64,000 bases of DNA from Daedaleopsis sinensis (taxonomy: Eukaryota > Basidiomycota > Agaricomycetes > Polyporales > Polyporaceae): contig CM066307.1 of NCBI GenBank assembly GCA_033807695.1, positions 3,596,001 to 3,660,000 on the forward strand. The letters run 5' to 3'. This document shows positions 1 to 12,304 of the stretch, piece after piece. Each line of letters opens with the position of its first letter. Within the stretch, counting starts at the first letter, position 1. The notes under the pieces are model-generated. The model was not told the origin of the DNA. It did no database searches and was given only the letters and a program-made list of their open reading frames with translations. The position numbers and the translations under genes are program-made.

Positions 1-1
1 C

Positions 2-1728
2 TGCGACGAGGAGTGGCTCAACTCCCGCCTGGTCCGCGCCGGTGTTGACCCTACCGAGATCATCGTCAGCGAAGCCCGCTGGGCCGAAGTCTGCGACGAC
101 GACTACGAGGACGAGGATGTCGCCACCGTGGATCCCAAGCCCTACATAATGTTCAAGGCCCTCGACGTAAACGGCCGCCTGTTCTCTCGCGCAACCTCTG
201 TGTGGGTTGGAATTCGAGACACACGCCAAGACATCGACGGAGAGCTCGTCGACACCGAAGACGACGCGAGCCCGGTACCCCTCCGTATCATCAAGGACGC
301 GTGGCGGCAGCTGGTGCGAGAGCCTGAGAGCACTTTCTACGACCACCTCGACGTCATCGAAGACGACGAGCGGGTAGGGCTCGCGAAGCTGCTCTGCGGC
401 GGAGACCTGGGTGAGAGGGAGGTTCGGCTATGGGAGAACGCGCTCTATGGTGCCCCCGTGGACGACATCGATCACACCTCTCGCCTCAATTCTGTTCGGA
501 CGTCAACCAACGAACACGCCACTGCGACGGCTCCTCGTTCCATGACGACTTCTACTCGAGGTAATGGTTCTCCCCCACACCGACCGATGCAGCAGACATT
601 CTCTTGGAGACTCAGTCGCGGCAAACGGTTCTGGTACCGCGAGCGTAGCCACATCCGCTTCGTTGTCGACACTGTCGGTCGGCCGCTGACCCGATTCAAG
701 TCCACGAAGGAGCTGGTGCAGGCCGTTTTCGATGCATGCAGAGGTTAGTGCGACCACATTACCTCTGATCTCGCGGTTACTGATTTCGAACGCCGCACCT
801 AGGGCACAGACTGGCTCTCGAGAAGGCTGGAATTCTCCACCGGGACGTGAGCGTGGGCAACATCCTCATTGTCGACAAACCGGGGACTGCGGCAAAGTTC
901 CACGGCTTCCTGCATGACTTTGACTACTCCTCCATGGACGCTAACGAGCCAACCGAAGACATGCAGGCGGAGATCGAGACCGACTACGGCGGCGATTCAG
1001 ACTCTGATGATGACCTGAACGGTAACACAGGAGTTGCTCAAGGTGATGCTGGTCCTAATCTCAAAGAGCGCACAGTGAGTGCTCCTCTACTCATCCTGTT
1101 ATCGCCTTTTACTAACAGTAACCACCAGGGCACTTACTACTTCATGGCCCTCGAACTGCTGAACTGCAAAAACTGCACTCACGAGATCTGGCACGATCTC
1201 GAGTCCTTCTACTGGGTCCTCCTCTGGGTCGTCTTGCGTCACACCGCCCACAAACATCCCTTGAAAGAGAAGGCTGCTGCCGAGGTCTTCAAGTACGGCG
1301 ACGACGACTCCGCCTTAGGCTCCAAGGTCAGATCGCTCTCCAGCAAACATGAGAAGCTCGTGATCCGGAACAACCGGCCGCTTACGCACCTCCTGGAAAG
1401 CTTCCGCTGTCTCGTGCGCTCGAGCAACAACGACAGCCCGGACGCGAAGCGGCTCTCGTACGACGCTGTCGAAGCGATCTTCGAAGAGGCGCTGAAGAGC
1501 GAGGAATGGCCGGAGAACGACTTCGCGCGCAAGTACACCTTGCCCGAGACCCGGACGTGCACCGTCCAGGTCGCGAAGCCCAAACGGCAGACGAACAAAG
1601 GCGGCGCTGCGGAAGTTCGGTCGAAGCCTACCACAGGGTCGAAGCGCAAGGCGCAGCCTGCGGGTGAAGATGCAGCGCGTCAGCCGGGGCCCAACCGCGC
1701 GCCATCGAAGCGTCGCAAGCGCAGCTAG
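2..1728 (+). CDS. FunK1-1: fungal-type protein kinase, 5'-truncated by the window edge
   Basis: C-terminal 537 residues of a FunK1-type kinase (family known as Pkinase_fungal), a lineage expanded in multicellular fungi; substrates unknown. Exons read as <2..743, 803..1074 and 1129..1728, with introns of 59 and 54 nt. Frame is kept across both. The catalytic-loop motif ILHRDVSVGNILI lies at the start of the second exon, followed by HDFDYSS, where canonical kinases have DFG. The third exon opens with GTYYFMALELL and continues with HDLESFYWVLLWVVLRH, both family signatures. The tail is basic and rich in K/R (RKAQPAG..., SKRRKRS), resembling a nuclear localisation signal. No stop or frameshift is seen in the visible part. 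The ATP-binding lobe lies partly outside the window. Same family as the four minus-strand genes at 28-51 kb. Confidence 0.9.
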
Positions 1729-3666
1729 GGGATTTAGACCTTTGTGTGTGTATCACAAACTTCTCGCAGCTGCTACATTATTGTATCATGTGTATAATCA
1801 CGCTCGTTCCTCGAATTATCAGACTTCATTTTTGTGTTTGTATATCGTTGTTATTCATTCTACTCTACGGCAGGATTCAAAAGAGTCGTGACGACAACCT
1901 TCTCCCAGCACGTCCAGAGGAGTGGCACCGTCAATGGATGTGGACGTCAACGAGCCTGACCGCGTTCTCAAGCTCGCGCACGAGGCGCTCGCGGTGCTGG
2001 AGCTTCGCGGGGAACGTCCCGTAGAGGGTTCAGATCCTTTTGGCGTGTGTCGCCTGCTTGCTCCGCCAACTTTCGAGGATTCTGGCACTTGTGGACAGCT
2101 GGATGTCGACTGATAGGGACAATATTCAGCACATCACTGACAGGCTCAATGCACAGAGACCGTGCTGCGATCACGTCCGTCGCATGCGCGCAATGACATG
2201 CTCTAGAGGGCGGAGTCACTGACCATGGTCTTGAGTCGAGGAGGAGGATTCCAGGTCAACATCGACCGGCCCTTAACTCGGTCCGAAAGTCCGAAAGAGC
2301 GCGGTTGATCCTCGTTGATCAGCCGGGTTCAAGCGCGCGTCCTCGGACATCTCTTAAGTACCCCTCACCTACTCCGAGTTCTCGAAGTACTCCGTTTATG
2401 AGAAGCGCTAGCACTCTTACGCAGGTTTGTCCTAAATGTGGATGAAAAACGGATGTATCTCAGCAAGTACTGAACGAGTGTTTTAAAAAGTACTATGCTA
2501 CTGATATACTGATATGCTAAGAGCCAGTGCGTAACCAGTGTGTGTTAACATTCCAAGAGTCCACGATCTGTTATCAACCCAGAACTCGATCGAGCAGGAC
2601 TGTAATCGCACCGATCGCAGACGGCCGGATTACGATTCTCAGACTCCATTGTCTCGCCCCCTGTCCATGCGCACCATCGCAAGCACCTGACAAAGTCATA
2701 GGCAAGATAGTCTGTAAAGATACGCGTGGTACGGCATATTCATGAGGTTCTGTTCCATAGAATGCACAGCGTTTGGACTAGAAGTCCGTATAGCCGCCAA
2801 GAGCCTCCAAACCGAGTACGATCTTGGACTGCAGCCTTCTAGACGCGTGTTATGAATCTGTCTTCTGTACGTTCGGGCTCTGCAAGGTCGTGCTAGGAGT
2901 CCTGCGGGAGAGTGGCTAACTAATGACTACAACATCCATAAAGGATGAGCAGGCGAGACAAGAACGACAGACCAGCATTGTACATGGCAGTACAGCTCCT
3001 ACGCTTCTTCAGGTCCCATGCACAGCACTGCCAAAACCCTCCGAACGGTGAGTACTTTCCCAACTTCGCGCGCTTGCACCCACAAACGATAGCGTATATG
3101 TATTCACGATTATCAGGCGAATGGGAACTACCTCGCAAATTGCCCACCTTAAACACTGGTCTCCGCCGTGATTACACTATGGTCGTAGAGCTCGTGCACG
3201 AGAGCGGTTTGTTCCCCACGACCGCAGATGCTCAGACCTCTGAAGATGACTCTTGCCAGAGCAGTACGTGATTTGTCAGAGTGTCAGTTGCATATCTCTC
3301 TTATACCGCTGGCTTAGCGCGCCAAGATATGCCGCACGATGGTTCGGGAAGGCAACCGTTTGCAAACAGCGCTCATCAGGCTACTCTCTCCCTTTCAACC
3401 CCGAGACAGCTATCAAACCCCCTTCCCTCAATTCCAGAGCACGATATATGTGCTGGATCTCCAGTTCTCATCCCCATCCCCTTCACAACATCACCACAGA
3501 TCGATGTAGAAGACTTGCCAGTGCAGGCTAGAGGGGATGAAGGTACATCACTTCCACTTCTTACGCATTGTCATTGGAGAGTTTCCGGACTGAGATAACC
3601 GGCACGACAGACCCAATTAAACATTCTCAAGGTCCCCTTGGTCCTACTCTTGCGACGGGGATATAC
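1729..3666. other. Intergenic stretch, no convincing gene
   Basis: About 1.9 kb between FunK1-1 and gene A. It is less GC-rich than the genes and broken by stops on both strands. The longest open stretch (2945..3271, +, 108 codons) shows no motif I recognise and no paralogue in the window. A 5' exon of gene A could lie in 3250-3660, but no clear start was found. Confidence 0.5.
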
Positions 3667-5226
3667 ATGCGCGTTCGTCCAAGGACGTGGGGCTCCGGCG
3701 AGAGCCAGACGCGAAGCGCACCTCCGGACAGTGCTCAAGCACAAAGTAGCCTCACTCGCCGCCGTAGTAGCAAACAGAGGACCCACCCGTCTGACGCTAC
3801 ACGAAGCCGCTCTCCATCTTGTGTTGGAAAATCTTGTCCTTCGTCCCCATCTACCCGAGGGAACTCGAATGATTTCATGGCAGAGACGCGCTCGCTCTCT
3901 GTCGACGGCAGCTCTCCTAGAGGTGCTCCTCGAGCCCTCCAACAAATCTCCCTCTCGAATCATACGTCTGCATCCTTCCCCCCTCATGACTCTTCGCGCA
4001 TTCAGGCATTTTGGATTTCTCCAGAAGGTTGGCCTATGCGCGAAAAGCCCACTGGGAGCTTTCCGGGACCTTCACATCAATCCGACGGGCGAGTGGATCC
4101 CGCTCACCCTGCACAACAGTACCAGTACACGTCCACCAGCGCGTATGCCACGAGTGCGAGCTACAGCGACGCATCAGGGAATTACAACATGTCCGCAGCT
4201 ATCGCAGTCACGCACCGATCCCCCCCTCAATCGCCTTCGGGTACTCCAGCCCAGCTTCCTCCCTCTGATCCGTCTCCCAGCAACATATGGCAATCGGATC
4301 CGTATCCCAGCAGCATATGGCAGACGAATCCATATCCGTTTTACACCTCTACTTCGCGGTCAGGGTCACGCACATCGACTGGGAGCGATCCCCTGGCTGC
4401 CGCTATCGATGGGATCCCTAGCCCTCGCATTCAGACGATCAGTCCCGACGGGGATGTGATCCTGGACATAGAGGACTCTGCGCCCGCCGTCGTGAAAGCC
4501 GCGAAGTGGGCTCCCTCGTGGGCGGTCTTTCCTCTCATGGTTTATCGCGGGCAGGAGTTCCATACCATCGACATCAAGCCCGACTGGGATGACGAGGCGC
4601 TGTTACGAGAGCTAGGGCGCGCGTACAACATCCTGCGTAAATGGACCGGCAGGTGGTTCTTGCTGAAGGGGACTTGGTGAGTGTCTCATAAGTCATGATA
4701 TCTCACGTTTTCGCCAGGCATGCTGAACAGTCTTTCATAGGTACCTGGCCACGGTCAAGGTGCATAGACTGGTCACACGTTCCGTCTCCTCGACGGCTCA
4801 TTGACTATCTCTATAGGTCGACCGTTCGTTTACGTTCCCGAAAAGGGTTGGACCGTCGAAATACTCATCGCATCGCAACTTGCGCATGCGATATCTCCTG
4901 GAGAATCCCAGGTGCATGGCTGGTCAGCGAGAGCTGATGCACGCAGTGACAGAGCATGTCGGCTTTGGTGTCGAGTTCGTTGAGAGGGTGATGTTCTCCC
5001 GCGTGCTCGTCCTCTCTATCGGCTTGTCCACCTTAGCTTTCGTGATCGCTATTGCCTATGGCTTCAAAACGGGGGACTGGCCGAGCGCATTTGGGATCGC
5101 GTGTATGTCTCGTTTGCTCTCGTTACTTGCAGAGACTGACTGGTGTATCTCACAGCGTTCTTTGCTCAGACGTTCGCGCTCCTTATGGGCGTCGTAGTTG
5201 CGTGTCTGCACCTCGATGAGCTCTGA
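3667..5226 (+). CDS. Gene A: unnamed basidiomycete protein with Ser/Pro-rich N-terminus and two C-terminal TM helices
   Basis: Four exons (3667..4676, 4741..4771, 4817..5102, 5156..5226) give 465 aa in one unbroken frame. The first ~260 residues are Ser/Pro-rich and contain a two-copy repeat (PSNIWQSDPYP / PSSIWQTNPYP). The conserved core begins near WAPSWAVFPLMVYRG, then DIKPDWDDEALLRELGRAY, FTFPKRVGP, LRMRYLLENP and GFGVEFVERV. Two hydrophobic segments follow: VLVLSIGLSTLAFVIAIAYG and FFAQTFALLMGVVVACLHL. The chain ends DEL. Gene B (55.1-59.2 kb) has the same core, the same short second-to-last exons and the same two TM segments. The start is the first in-frame ATG; the frame is open further 5', so an upstream exon is possible. 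No function is known to me; a membrane-anchored cytoplasmic domain is inferred. Confidence 0.7.
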
Positions 5227-5452
5227 GGCATGCACGACCGTCGACCACCTCAGCTAGAATCATATACCCTTCTCAAGGCTGTCGATCTATATCCAATTCG
5301 ATCCTGTACTAGTGTCGTGTACGGTCCTCGACAGTCTGTATACCCTGAATCTCCGTCAATCTATAAATTGTGTACGTAGTGCTGTGCTTCATTCACACTT
5401 GTATCGGCACACCCAGAACCACTACCACTGAGGGCGAACAGCAGCTCCATCA

Positions 5453-7036
5453 TCATTCCTCCGCAACGACGACAACCATCTTCCCAAAGTTCTTCCCACT
5501 CTGCACGTCCAGAACCGCTTGTCCGAAGCTCTCCAGTCCGTATACACGATGTTCAAGGTACTTGATCTCTCCACTAGCGACGCGTGCCGGGAAGGTCCTG
5601 TAGAACTCCTCCGCATACTTGGGCGCGAGCGAGCTGGTGAGGAATCCGTGCATGGTGATTTCGCGCCAAAGGATGTTCTGAAGGTTCTTGACGTTATAGG
5701 GCTCCGGTGTGTTGTAGTTCGAGATCATGCCGCATATCTGCCGTGTCTCAGTATGCCTGCGGGGAGGAAGTCGACTATGAAATGCACACACAATGAAGTG
5801 AGAGTTCTGGGCCGCGTATTCAAGAGCAGCCTCGAGTGCTTCTCCTCCAACGTTGTCCCAGTAACTGTGCCGAGTCTTAACAGAAGTGCGTAGAACGGGA
5901 TAGACGTACTCACACGTTGATTGGTCCTTCCTTCTTGAGCACCTCTTTCGTGCTCGTAGTCTTGTAGTTGAAAGCGACATCTGCGCCGATGGAGCGCACA
6001 AACTCGACTTTCTCATCAGACCCTGCGGACGCGATGACCTTCAATCCTTGTGCTTTGGCCATCTGAACCACAGTCCTGGCGGCCCATAATGAGCGAAGTG
6101 AGTATGATGACATCAGCGGAAGATCCAGCTCACGCGCCCACGGGACCTGTGAAGGTGTGAGCATGTATTCAACATACTTAGCAGAGAGTGAGAGTGTACC
6201 TGCAGCTGCCGTAACAAAAGCGATATCACCCTAAGATACGATCACCGTGAATACCTCTAGACGTGATATGAGTGATGTCCCTGACCTTCTTGGCATGCGA
6301 GTACTCTAACCACGCATGGTGAGAGGTTTGTCCTAATGGTTAGCGTCGATCAGTAATGCTCAATCATTGCCTGCCAATCCCGTACGTACCTGGCCCGCCA
6401 CATACACCAAGGTAGACAGACCATGGCAGGTTCTCTTTATTTTCTACCACTCTAGCGGTCTGTACTACCGCGTACTGTTGAGCCGCTGTAAACGGGGCGA
6501 TTCAGTATTATATTTGTCAGATTTGTTGCGCGACTTACGGAGGAAGGTAATGACATGGCTCCCGGGCTCGATCGCAGGATTCTCAGAGCGGAGAACGACG
6601 CCCAAGCCGAAAGCAGACAGTCTATTTGTCCGGTCGTCGTATGAGGTACAAATGTCAGCAAAACGACACTCACGGCTTGCCAATCTCAAACACGGGCTAA
6701 TGTCCGGTAGCCCATGGAAGTTGATATCATGATACGTCCTTTATCTCTATCAGTGTGTGTGATCTGCTCACAAGGGGGCTCGAAGGGTCGGCTGAATGCA
6801 TCAAGTGTCGCAGGTATGGCTCTATAGAGAATATGAGGATCTTGACGAGGATACCTCCATGAAGAGGCTCGTTCTCAAGATCGATGGTCTGTGATTCATC
6901 GTAGATGGTGGTCTTTCCGGGGATGGGATAGCCTTGGTTAACCACGGTCAACATGGCAAGGCAGATGCGCAATCGATCTGGGCTCACCTTCCGGTATTTC
7001 GTTGAAAAGGACACGTCCGTTCTTGACTGGTGACAT
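5453..7036 (-). CDS. NADP-dependent MDR oxidoreductase (alkenal/one reductase, prostaglandin-reductase type)
   Basis: Multi-exon gene (about ten exons; first two 7036..6988 and 6932..6772) encoding roughly 340 aa. It starts MSPVKNGRVLFNEIPEGYP, followed by the substrate-domain signature SIEPYLRHLM. Next come VIENKE-like VVENKENLPWSVYLGVCG, HHAWLEY, the nucleotide-binding AAAGPVGATVVQMAK..GLKVIASAGS, VAFNYK, and the family-typical VYWDNVGGEALEAAL and CGMISNYN. The protein ends MVVVVAEE. This matches the leukotriene B4 dehydrogenase / NADPH alkenal reductase branch of the medium-chain dehydrogenases, which reduce the C=C bond of alpha,beta-unsaturated carbonyls. There is no zinc-ligand pattern, as expected for this branch. 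Cytosolic; no signal peptide. The joined exons show no internal stop, so the gene looks functional. Confidence 0.85.
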
Positions 7037-7108
7037 TGCTTTCAGGTGGGTGACGGTAGATGGAAACCTACACAGATCTAGACCTACACAGACCCGCGTT
7101 GAATAGAG

Positions 7109-8840
7109 TGCCCGGCGAAGCGCTCCGATTGTTCCCACCCGTGCGCTCGACTTTTGCACAGCGCGGCGGTGCAACTTTCGAGAACCTGAACATCTTCTGA
7201 TCAGTGTAGACCTGTGAGACACTCACTCGCACACCTGTCGAGAAGGAGAATAAGAACTTTGTCACTTCCATGCATAACACAGGAACTGCATAGAGAACGC
7301 ACATGTCCTGTGAGCGAGGTGCAATAAATCAGTATATTGGTACATATAATCACTGGAAAACTTACGCAGAACGGCTATGTCAGACGTGCAATGCTGATAG
7401 TCCAAGAGTAGACTGTTTAGACTCTACGGGAACCGCAGACTCGAAGAGCATCCAGGTAGCCGCGCATAGCTGATTGGTGAGTGTTGACCTGGACGGTTGG
7501 ATGTCGTGAGCGCGAGGGGCCGACTCTTGCACAAAATCGGGATTGCACTGCTCATGGAGGAGGAGAGGAAGCTCAGAGGAAGCTTCACCGTGACTGGGTT
7601 CAAGTTGAACGGGCGTCCAGTTAGCCGGTAGGTCAGAGTCGTCGTAAAATAATCACGTACATACTCTTTCCAAGCCACCATGAACGAATCAATGTATGTC
7701 TTGCACTTAGTCTCCACTGAAAAGTAGTATGGAACGCTCACATGCTCTCTAGGCTATGTTCGCTGGATTACGACGTCCTTTTGCAGATATTCGAGGAACT
7801 CCGACCCTCAAAGAATCTCCGGCCGCTCTACCACAATACGTTCTCCCCAGATACATGGTGCTATTCTGCCGTATATAAGGTAGAGATTGACGATTTCAAT
7901 TTTGTCAACGCTGACTTCCCCTAGATCGCTCCAAATACTCTGCAAATGCCCTGACAGCGGATTCGAGCAGACCCTTCTGAACTTGACTGAACACCGCAGG
8001 AGGGATGATCGAGTACTCTGCGCACCACTCGAGTCTCTGTCACTCCATCAGGAGCTGGCCGGCATGCCTAACCTTGGAGCGCTGACCCTGGCGCTACATG
8101 AGTTTCAATACTACCGTCAAGGCATCTCTCTCCTTACTTTGGCGAAAATTCTCACTCTTAAACAGCTGCGGCATTTGGATATCTCCTTTATCCCCATCCT
8201 ACCCACCCCTCTCGACGACGATCGTGAGGATCCTGTCCTTTCATACTCCACCATTGTGCCTCTCGAATCATTCAAATATCAACTCCTCCCCCATCGACAC
8301 CAGCTGAGGCTCTCATCGGAAGCACAGCTTCTTGAACGTCTATCGTGGTCCCTTCATTCTTCCCTTGAAACGATTTGGATACCCACGGAGCCGGCGCCGC
8401 TCGAGACGTTTTTCTCCCTGGCCCAGATTGCGCGAGCTGAGGCTCTACGGGGAGCGGGGACCAATGCCCGACACGCCCATCATATCCTTGCTCGCGAACC
8501 TCCCCGAACTGCGAGTACTCACTCTCAATCTTACCGACGGCCACGGCGTCGAAGGCCGCCCTATATGGCCGCATTCCATCCGGATGTCATTCCCATGGCC
8601 GAACCTCCGACGCTTGTCTCTTAGTCATCCATCCGTGGAGGATGCTATCTACTCTTTTCTCCCGGAGACGGTGCAGTCGCTAGCATTGCGTGCATGGCAG
8701 CATCAATGCTCGTGACTCTACAACCGAGTCCAATTCAGGATGCGCACCGATATCCGACCAGCCCTACCCATTCCGTCACCACACACTCTGCGGCGCGTTC
8801 TCAGCAATGTCAAGTCGAATCTCCGGGAGCTTGAGATCGA
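7109..8840 (+). repeat. Left copy of an intra-window segmental duplication
   Basis: Positions 7109-7708 and 8724-8840 match 59305-60297 and 60298-60417 at high identity by eye, in the same orientation. Shared landmarks include the CCCGGCGAAGCGCTCCGATT run, the CAGTATATTGGTACAT run and the block encoding RPALPIPSPHTL. This copy keeps the 1015 bp (7709..8723) that the right copy lacks, and lacks the 319-bp insertion seen there. The first 600 bp hold no intact gene. One frame reads EALRLFPPV, which resembles a cytochrome P450 K-helix, but nothing around it supports a P450. Confidence 0.8.
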
Positions 8841-9334
8841 ATATAAGGCCAAAGGAACAGAGACGGAGCAGAGCCTACTGACGACGATCGTGTCGCGCTT
8901 TCCGCACCTGTCATCCCTCGAAATCCATCGCTATCGTGCGGAGAGTGAGACGCATGTTCCCTTGGTGAGCTTCCCTGCCGCCTCAGACTTAGTTATCTCC
9001 TGTACTAAACTGCCTATAGCAGGAGATCGCGTGTTCACTGCAGCCGCTCTCAAGCCTTCGTGTCATCAAACTAAATCTCGACCTCCCTGGGGCTCCGAAG
9101 CCCAGTGCCTTTCTCTGGGGATGGGAAAAAGTGTCGTTCCACAAGATTATTGTCGCAAATTTGACAGAATTTGCTAGGCATTGTCCTTCGTCCCTTCAAG
9201 AGATATGGGGCTACACCGACGAGGTATTCCAGACATGGTTGGTGTGCGATGTCGTACGAGGGGACGGTGCGCTCGCTACCGATATCGGGTTGACTCGGTG
9301 TGGACACCCAATCCCGTATGAGTCGCGACGCTGA
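7742..9334 (+). pseudogene. F-box/LRR protein gene with a frameshift and a nonsense codon
   Basis: The 5' end encodes LDYDVLLQIFEELRP, an F-box-like start, then an intron at about 7871-7924. LRR-type sequence follows (MPNLGALTLALHEF, LKQLRHLDISFI, WPRLRELRLYGERGP, LPELRVLTLNLTDG, WPNLRRLSLSHPSVEDAIY). The 3' end reads ARHCPSSLQEIWGYTDEVF and ends at 9334, a layout also found in the intact F-box gene at 9.9-11.6 kb. Two lesions are visible. At the T run 8409-8413 the frame shifts by one base; a four-T run would join the upstream and downstream frames. An in-frame TGA lies at 8713..8715, just after LALRAWQHQCS. F-box proteins normally act as substrate adaptors of SCF ubiquitin ligases. Sequencing error at the homopolymer is possible, but the TGA is a second, independent break. 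Confidence 0.7.
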
Positions 9335-9911
9335 TGTGGTTGTGGTAAGAGTAGGAGTCGGAGTCGGATAGGTATGAAAGGCGTGTGGTCGCAGCTGGAA
9401 TGAACACGTCCGGGCCCCAAGTTGCCACCCCCCTGCCCGCCACCTGCGCCAACGACACGTTCTCAGAACTCCTGACTACTACCGCCTATGCCAAAAGCTC
9501 GTTTTTTAACGATTTTCATACCTACCCGACGACTCATAGCAGGCCGATGTCAAATGGGTAAAATCATAACGCAGCAAGTTCGTAGTTCCACAATGGATAC
9601 GGTGAACATAAGGGACCGTCATCAGTGTCTGCATTTGCTGCACGCATCAATGCCCCCCCTATGACTGCATATCTTAAGTACTGGTCAGACTTGGGAGGAG
9701 TGGCACCTGTCGCACGTGAATATTGACATGCCTGAAATAACACTGTGAGTCACAACACACTCCAGTGAGCTACTGTTGATGCATACCAGAAGAGTTTCTC
9801 GGAAATCGTCTCAAAAATTAGGCCCTTCGGCATCCTTCCAACTACACAGGAGGCTACGTCAGATCAAGCACACTAGGTGCAAACGTACTGGATAGAACTG
9901 GATAGATGTAC
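9335..9911. other. Intergenic space between two convergent F-box genes
   Basis: 577 bp between the 3' ends of the plus-strand broken F-box gene and the minus-strand intact one. No open frame of note, no recognisable RNA and no repeat was seen. Confidence 0.5.
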
Positions 9912-11630
9912 TCACTCAAAGCCCTCAGGCTCTGTGTCGCCCGCACGTAAATCGAGTTCGGCATGAGGATTGTCACCTCTCACGACGCGATAGGGTATCC
10001 ATATTTGGAACTCTCGTTGAGTTCGATCGAAGATGCAGATCCAGAGAACGGAAGGTGATAAGATGCGAACGAATGTATCCGCTGCCGCACCACTTGCGTA
10101 TAGTGAAAAGTTCCCGGACGGCCGTATATGATCCTCTAATGGATAGGGCTCCTCGATAAACTCGAGGTGGACGCGTAAAACACGTAAACGGGACAGCGGC
10201 GCCAACGCCTTGGCCATATCGATCTACAGAAGCGTGGTGAGCGTCGAAAAGGCGTATGATCACTTGGCTTACTATAGGCAGCGGATTCATCCCGACCACG
10301 CTGAAACCATGTATTTGCAGAAATGTGAGGTCCGGGAATACCAAGGCAATGTTCCGGTACAACTCCAAACGCTGCTCGTCCTCCTCGAGCTCGAGATCGA
10401 GCTCAGTGATATATAGAGCCGACGGAGAGCTCCGGATGCGGTGGACGATGCGTAGCATCTCAGAGGATGTCAGAATGGGCGAGTACCATCCAAGTCGTTG
10501 CATCACTTCCCGATCGTGCTTGAGCGCGTGGATGTAGTGACGAGGCCAGCATCGCAGCGCAAGACGACGTAGAGAGGAAGGAAGGTGAGCGTAGATCTCA
10601 TCGTCGGGATGCGGATAAGATATCGACAGAGTCTCTAAGTGAGGCCATGGGAACCTCGTCTCCGACGCGGACCACACCGCTTGGCGCTCCCGTCCTACGG
10701 GCTGGGCGAGGTCTAGCTTCAGATACGTAAGCCTCGGCATGCGCGCAAAGACAGACATGAGAGTGGGGCCCTCGGAAGAGTCTATTGCAATGCGGCGTCG
10801 TCCTTGCAGAGTCAATGCACGAAGAAGAGGCCACTGATGAGCCATCACCACTCGGTGGGGTATCCACTCGCTTGGCAGGGTGAGAGCTTCGAGAGAGGTG
10901 GAGAGTTGCGGCAGCACGATCTTCAGAAGTTTCCTCTCGGGACTCCGAATAGTGCGTAGGATGTAGGCCTTGGGAGTGCAGACGAAAGAGGAGAGAGGCG
11001 CTACTTGGAGCGATATCTGTTTATCCTTGGGACACGAATCATCCTTCCCAAGCCACATAATGAAGCCGTGAAAGACAAGATTGCGGAGTTGCGGCAGCGT
11101 AAGAACGGCAGAGAGGATGATCCACGGTGTTCCGATATACAACGCCGGTTCTGCGGTGAAAACAATGGTGTGGAGTTTTGGCATATGCGACAGTGTGGCG
11201 GTCCATTGCGAATAGGAGAGGCTAGATTGAAAGGAAGGCTTTCGTTCCAGAGGGCTTTCTCGGTATACTTGTAGATATTCATCATGGCAGAAGTCTCCTT
11301 GGAGGACAAGACGGCTAGACCGGATTGAATCCCTGGTGTAGGCGAAGAGGAAGAGGGGAAACTTACCTCACATAAGGCCATATCGGGGATGGCAAACGCA
11401 CACCATCGTAAATAAAGAGCGTCATTATCCTCACAGCTGCGAAAAGCACAGGCATGCATGCCAGTCTGAGGGACGAGCAGGTCAAGGAGAGCGACTTTAC
11501 AGTCGACTTGGAGTCGAGATAACTGATGATATTGCGCAGAACGTCGTCGTTCATGCCACTGATGCTGCAGATGTTAACGGTCAGTAAATGTGTAGCAAAC
11601 ACCGCACACTGCTCACATATCGGAGGCCAT
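9912..11630 (-). CDS. F-box/leucine-rich-repeat protein, intact
   Basis: Four exons (11630..11617, 11564..11435, 11361..10273, 10223..9912) give 514 aa in one frame; the first is a 14-nt microexon encoding MASD. The F-box is MNDDVLRNIISYLDSKSTVK followed by SLTCSSLRLACMPVLFAA. The rest is LRR-like: MPKLHTIVFTAEP, LPQLRNLVFHGF, MPRLTYLKLDLAQP, WPHLETLSISYPHPDDEIY, SLRRLALRCWP, FPDLTFLQIHGF, LSRLRVLRVHLEF. Such proteins recruit substrates to SCF (Skp1-cullin-F-box) ubiquitin ligases; the substrate is unknown. The same LRR pattern and order occur in the broken gene next door, so the two are paralogues facing each other. The 11361 acceptor (TAAG) is the least certain border; it was chosen because it alone keeps the frame open. 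Confidence 0.8.
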
Positions 11631-12304
11631 TCTTCTGCTTTGTGAATAGCTTCAAGTTCAAGTCTCTAGATCTCACTCGCTCCAATCAAAAAGCAATCAT
11701 GAGGGCGTGCGCGCGACGCAAGCGCCGACTTACCCTAAAGCCTTGACTGACGCCGAAGCTTCAAGCCGTACGTACTACATAGATTCTATGTCGTAGCGTA
11801 GTCGATTCTTACTCATCTGTCTTCTGTTCTTGACTGTCTACAACACTCAGGCTGACACTCGACATCATGCATGCGCATCTCCTACTGACGCTACTTGTCG
11901 AGCTCGAGTACGCCTCCTGGCACCCCAGCAACTTTTTAGGAATCCCCGGCGCCACAGTTGACTCGATATTGACTTCGATCTGCCTTGAATATGCGAGGAA
12001 GGTCGTGTACCATGGGCAGCCTGTGGGGCTGGGCGAGCTTGCCGACAACGCGGATGCGGCAGATGACAACGACGAGTCTGACGATGAAATCGACGAGGAA
12101 AGAGCTCTTCGCTGACACTGGAGATGGCATGGGACAGTGAGACAGTGAGTCGAAGGAGTAGGAAGTAGGCGCAAACGACGGCAGAGGTGGGAGGACGATG
12201 AACGGCCGCACAGGCGAAGGCGACTCGGCTCGCAGAGCAGGATCGAGCCACAGTATGCTAGTAGGTGGCTCAACGGCGACACTCGTCCACTTGGATAGCG
12301 CGAT

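Noticed and set aside
3638..4459. 273-codon plus-strand frame
   Set aside because: Second frame over gene A. The gene A frame joins through three introns to conserved core and TM segments, this one does not.
4817..4960. Apparent frameshift in gene A between FVYVPEKG and LRMRYLL
   Set aside because: With the donor at 4772 (after GTGCATAGACTG) the exon reads FTFPKRVGPSKYSSHRNLRM without a shift and matches gene B.
7090..7200. Cytochrome P450 (EALRLFPPV resembling a K-helix)
   Set aside because: No heme-binding Cys motif, no I-helix and no open continuation in either copy; nine residues are not enough.
11867..12115. 82-codon plus-strand frame with an acidic C-terminus
   Set aside because: Short and without motif or paralogue; it overlaps open frames on the other strand. 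Kept out as unsupported.
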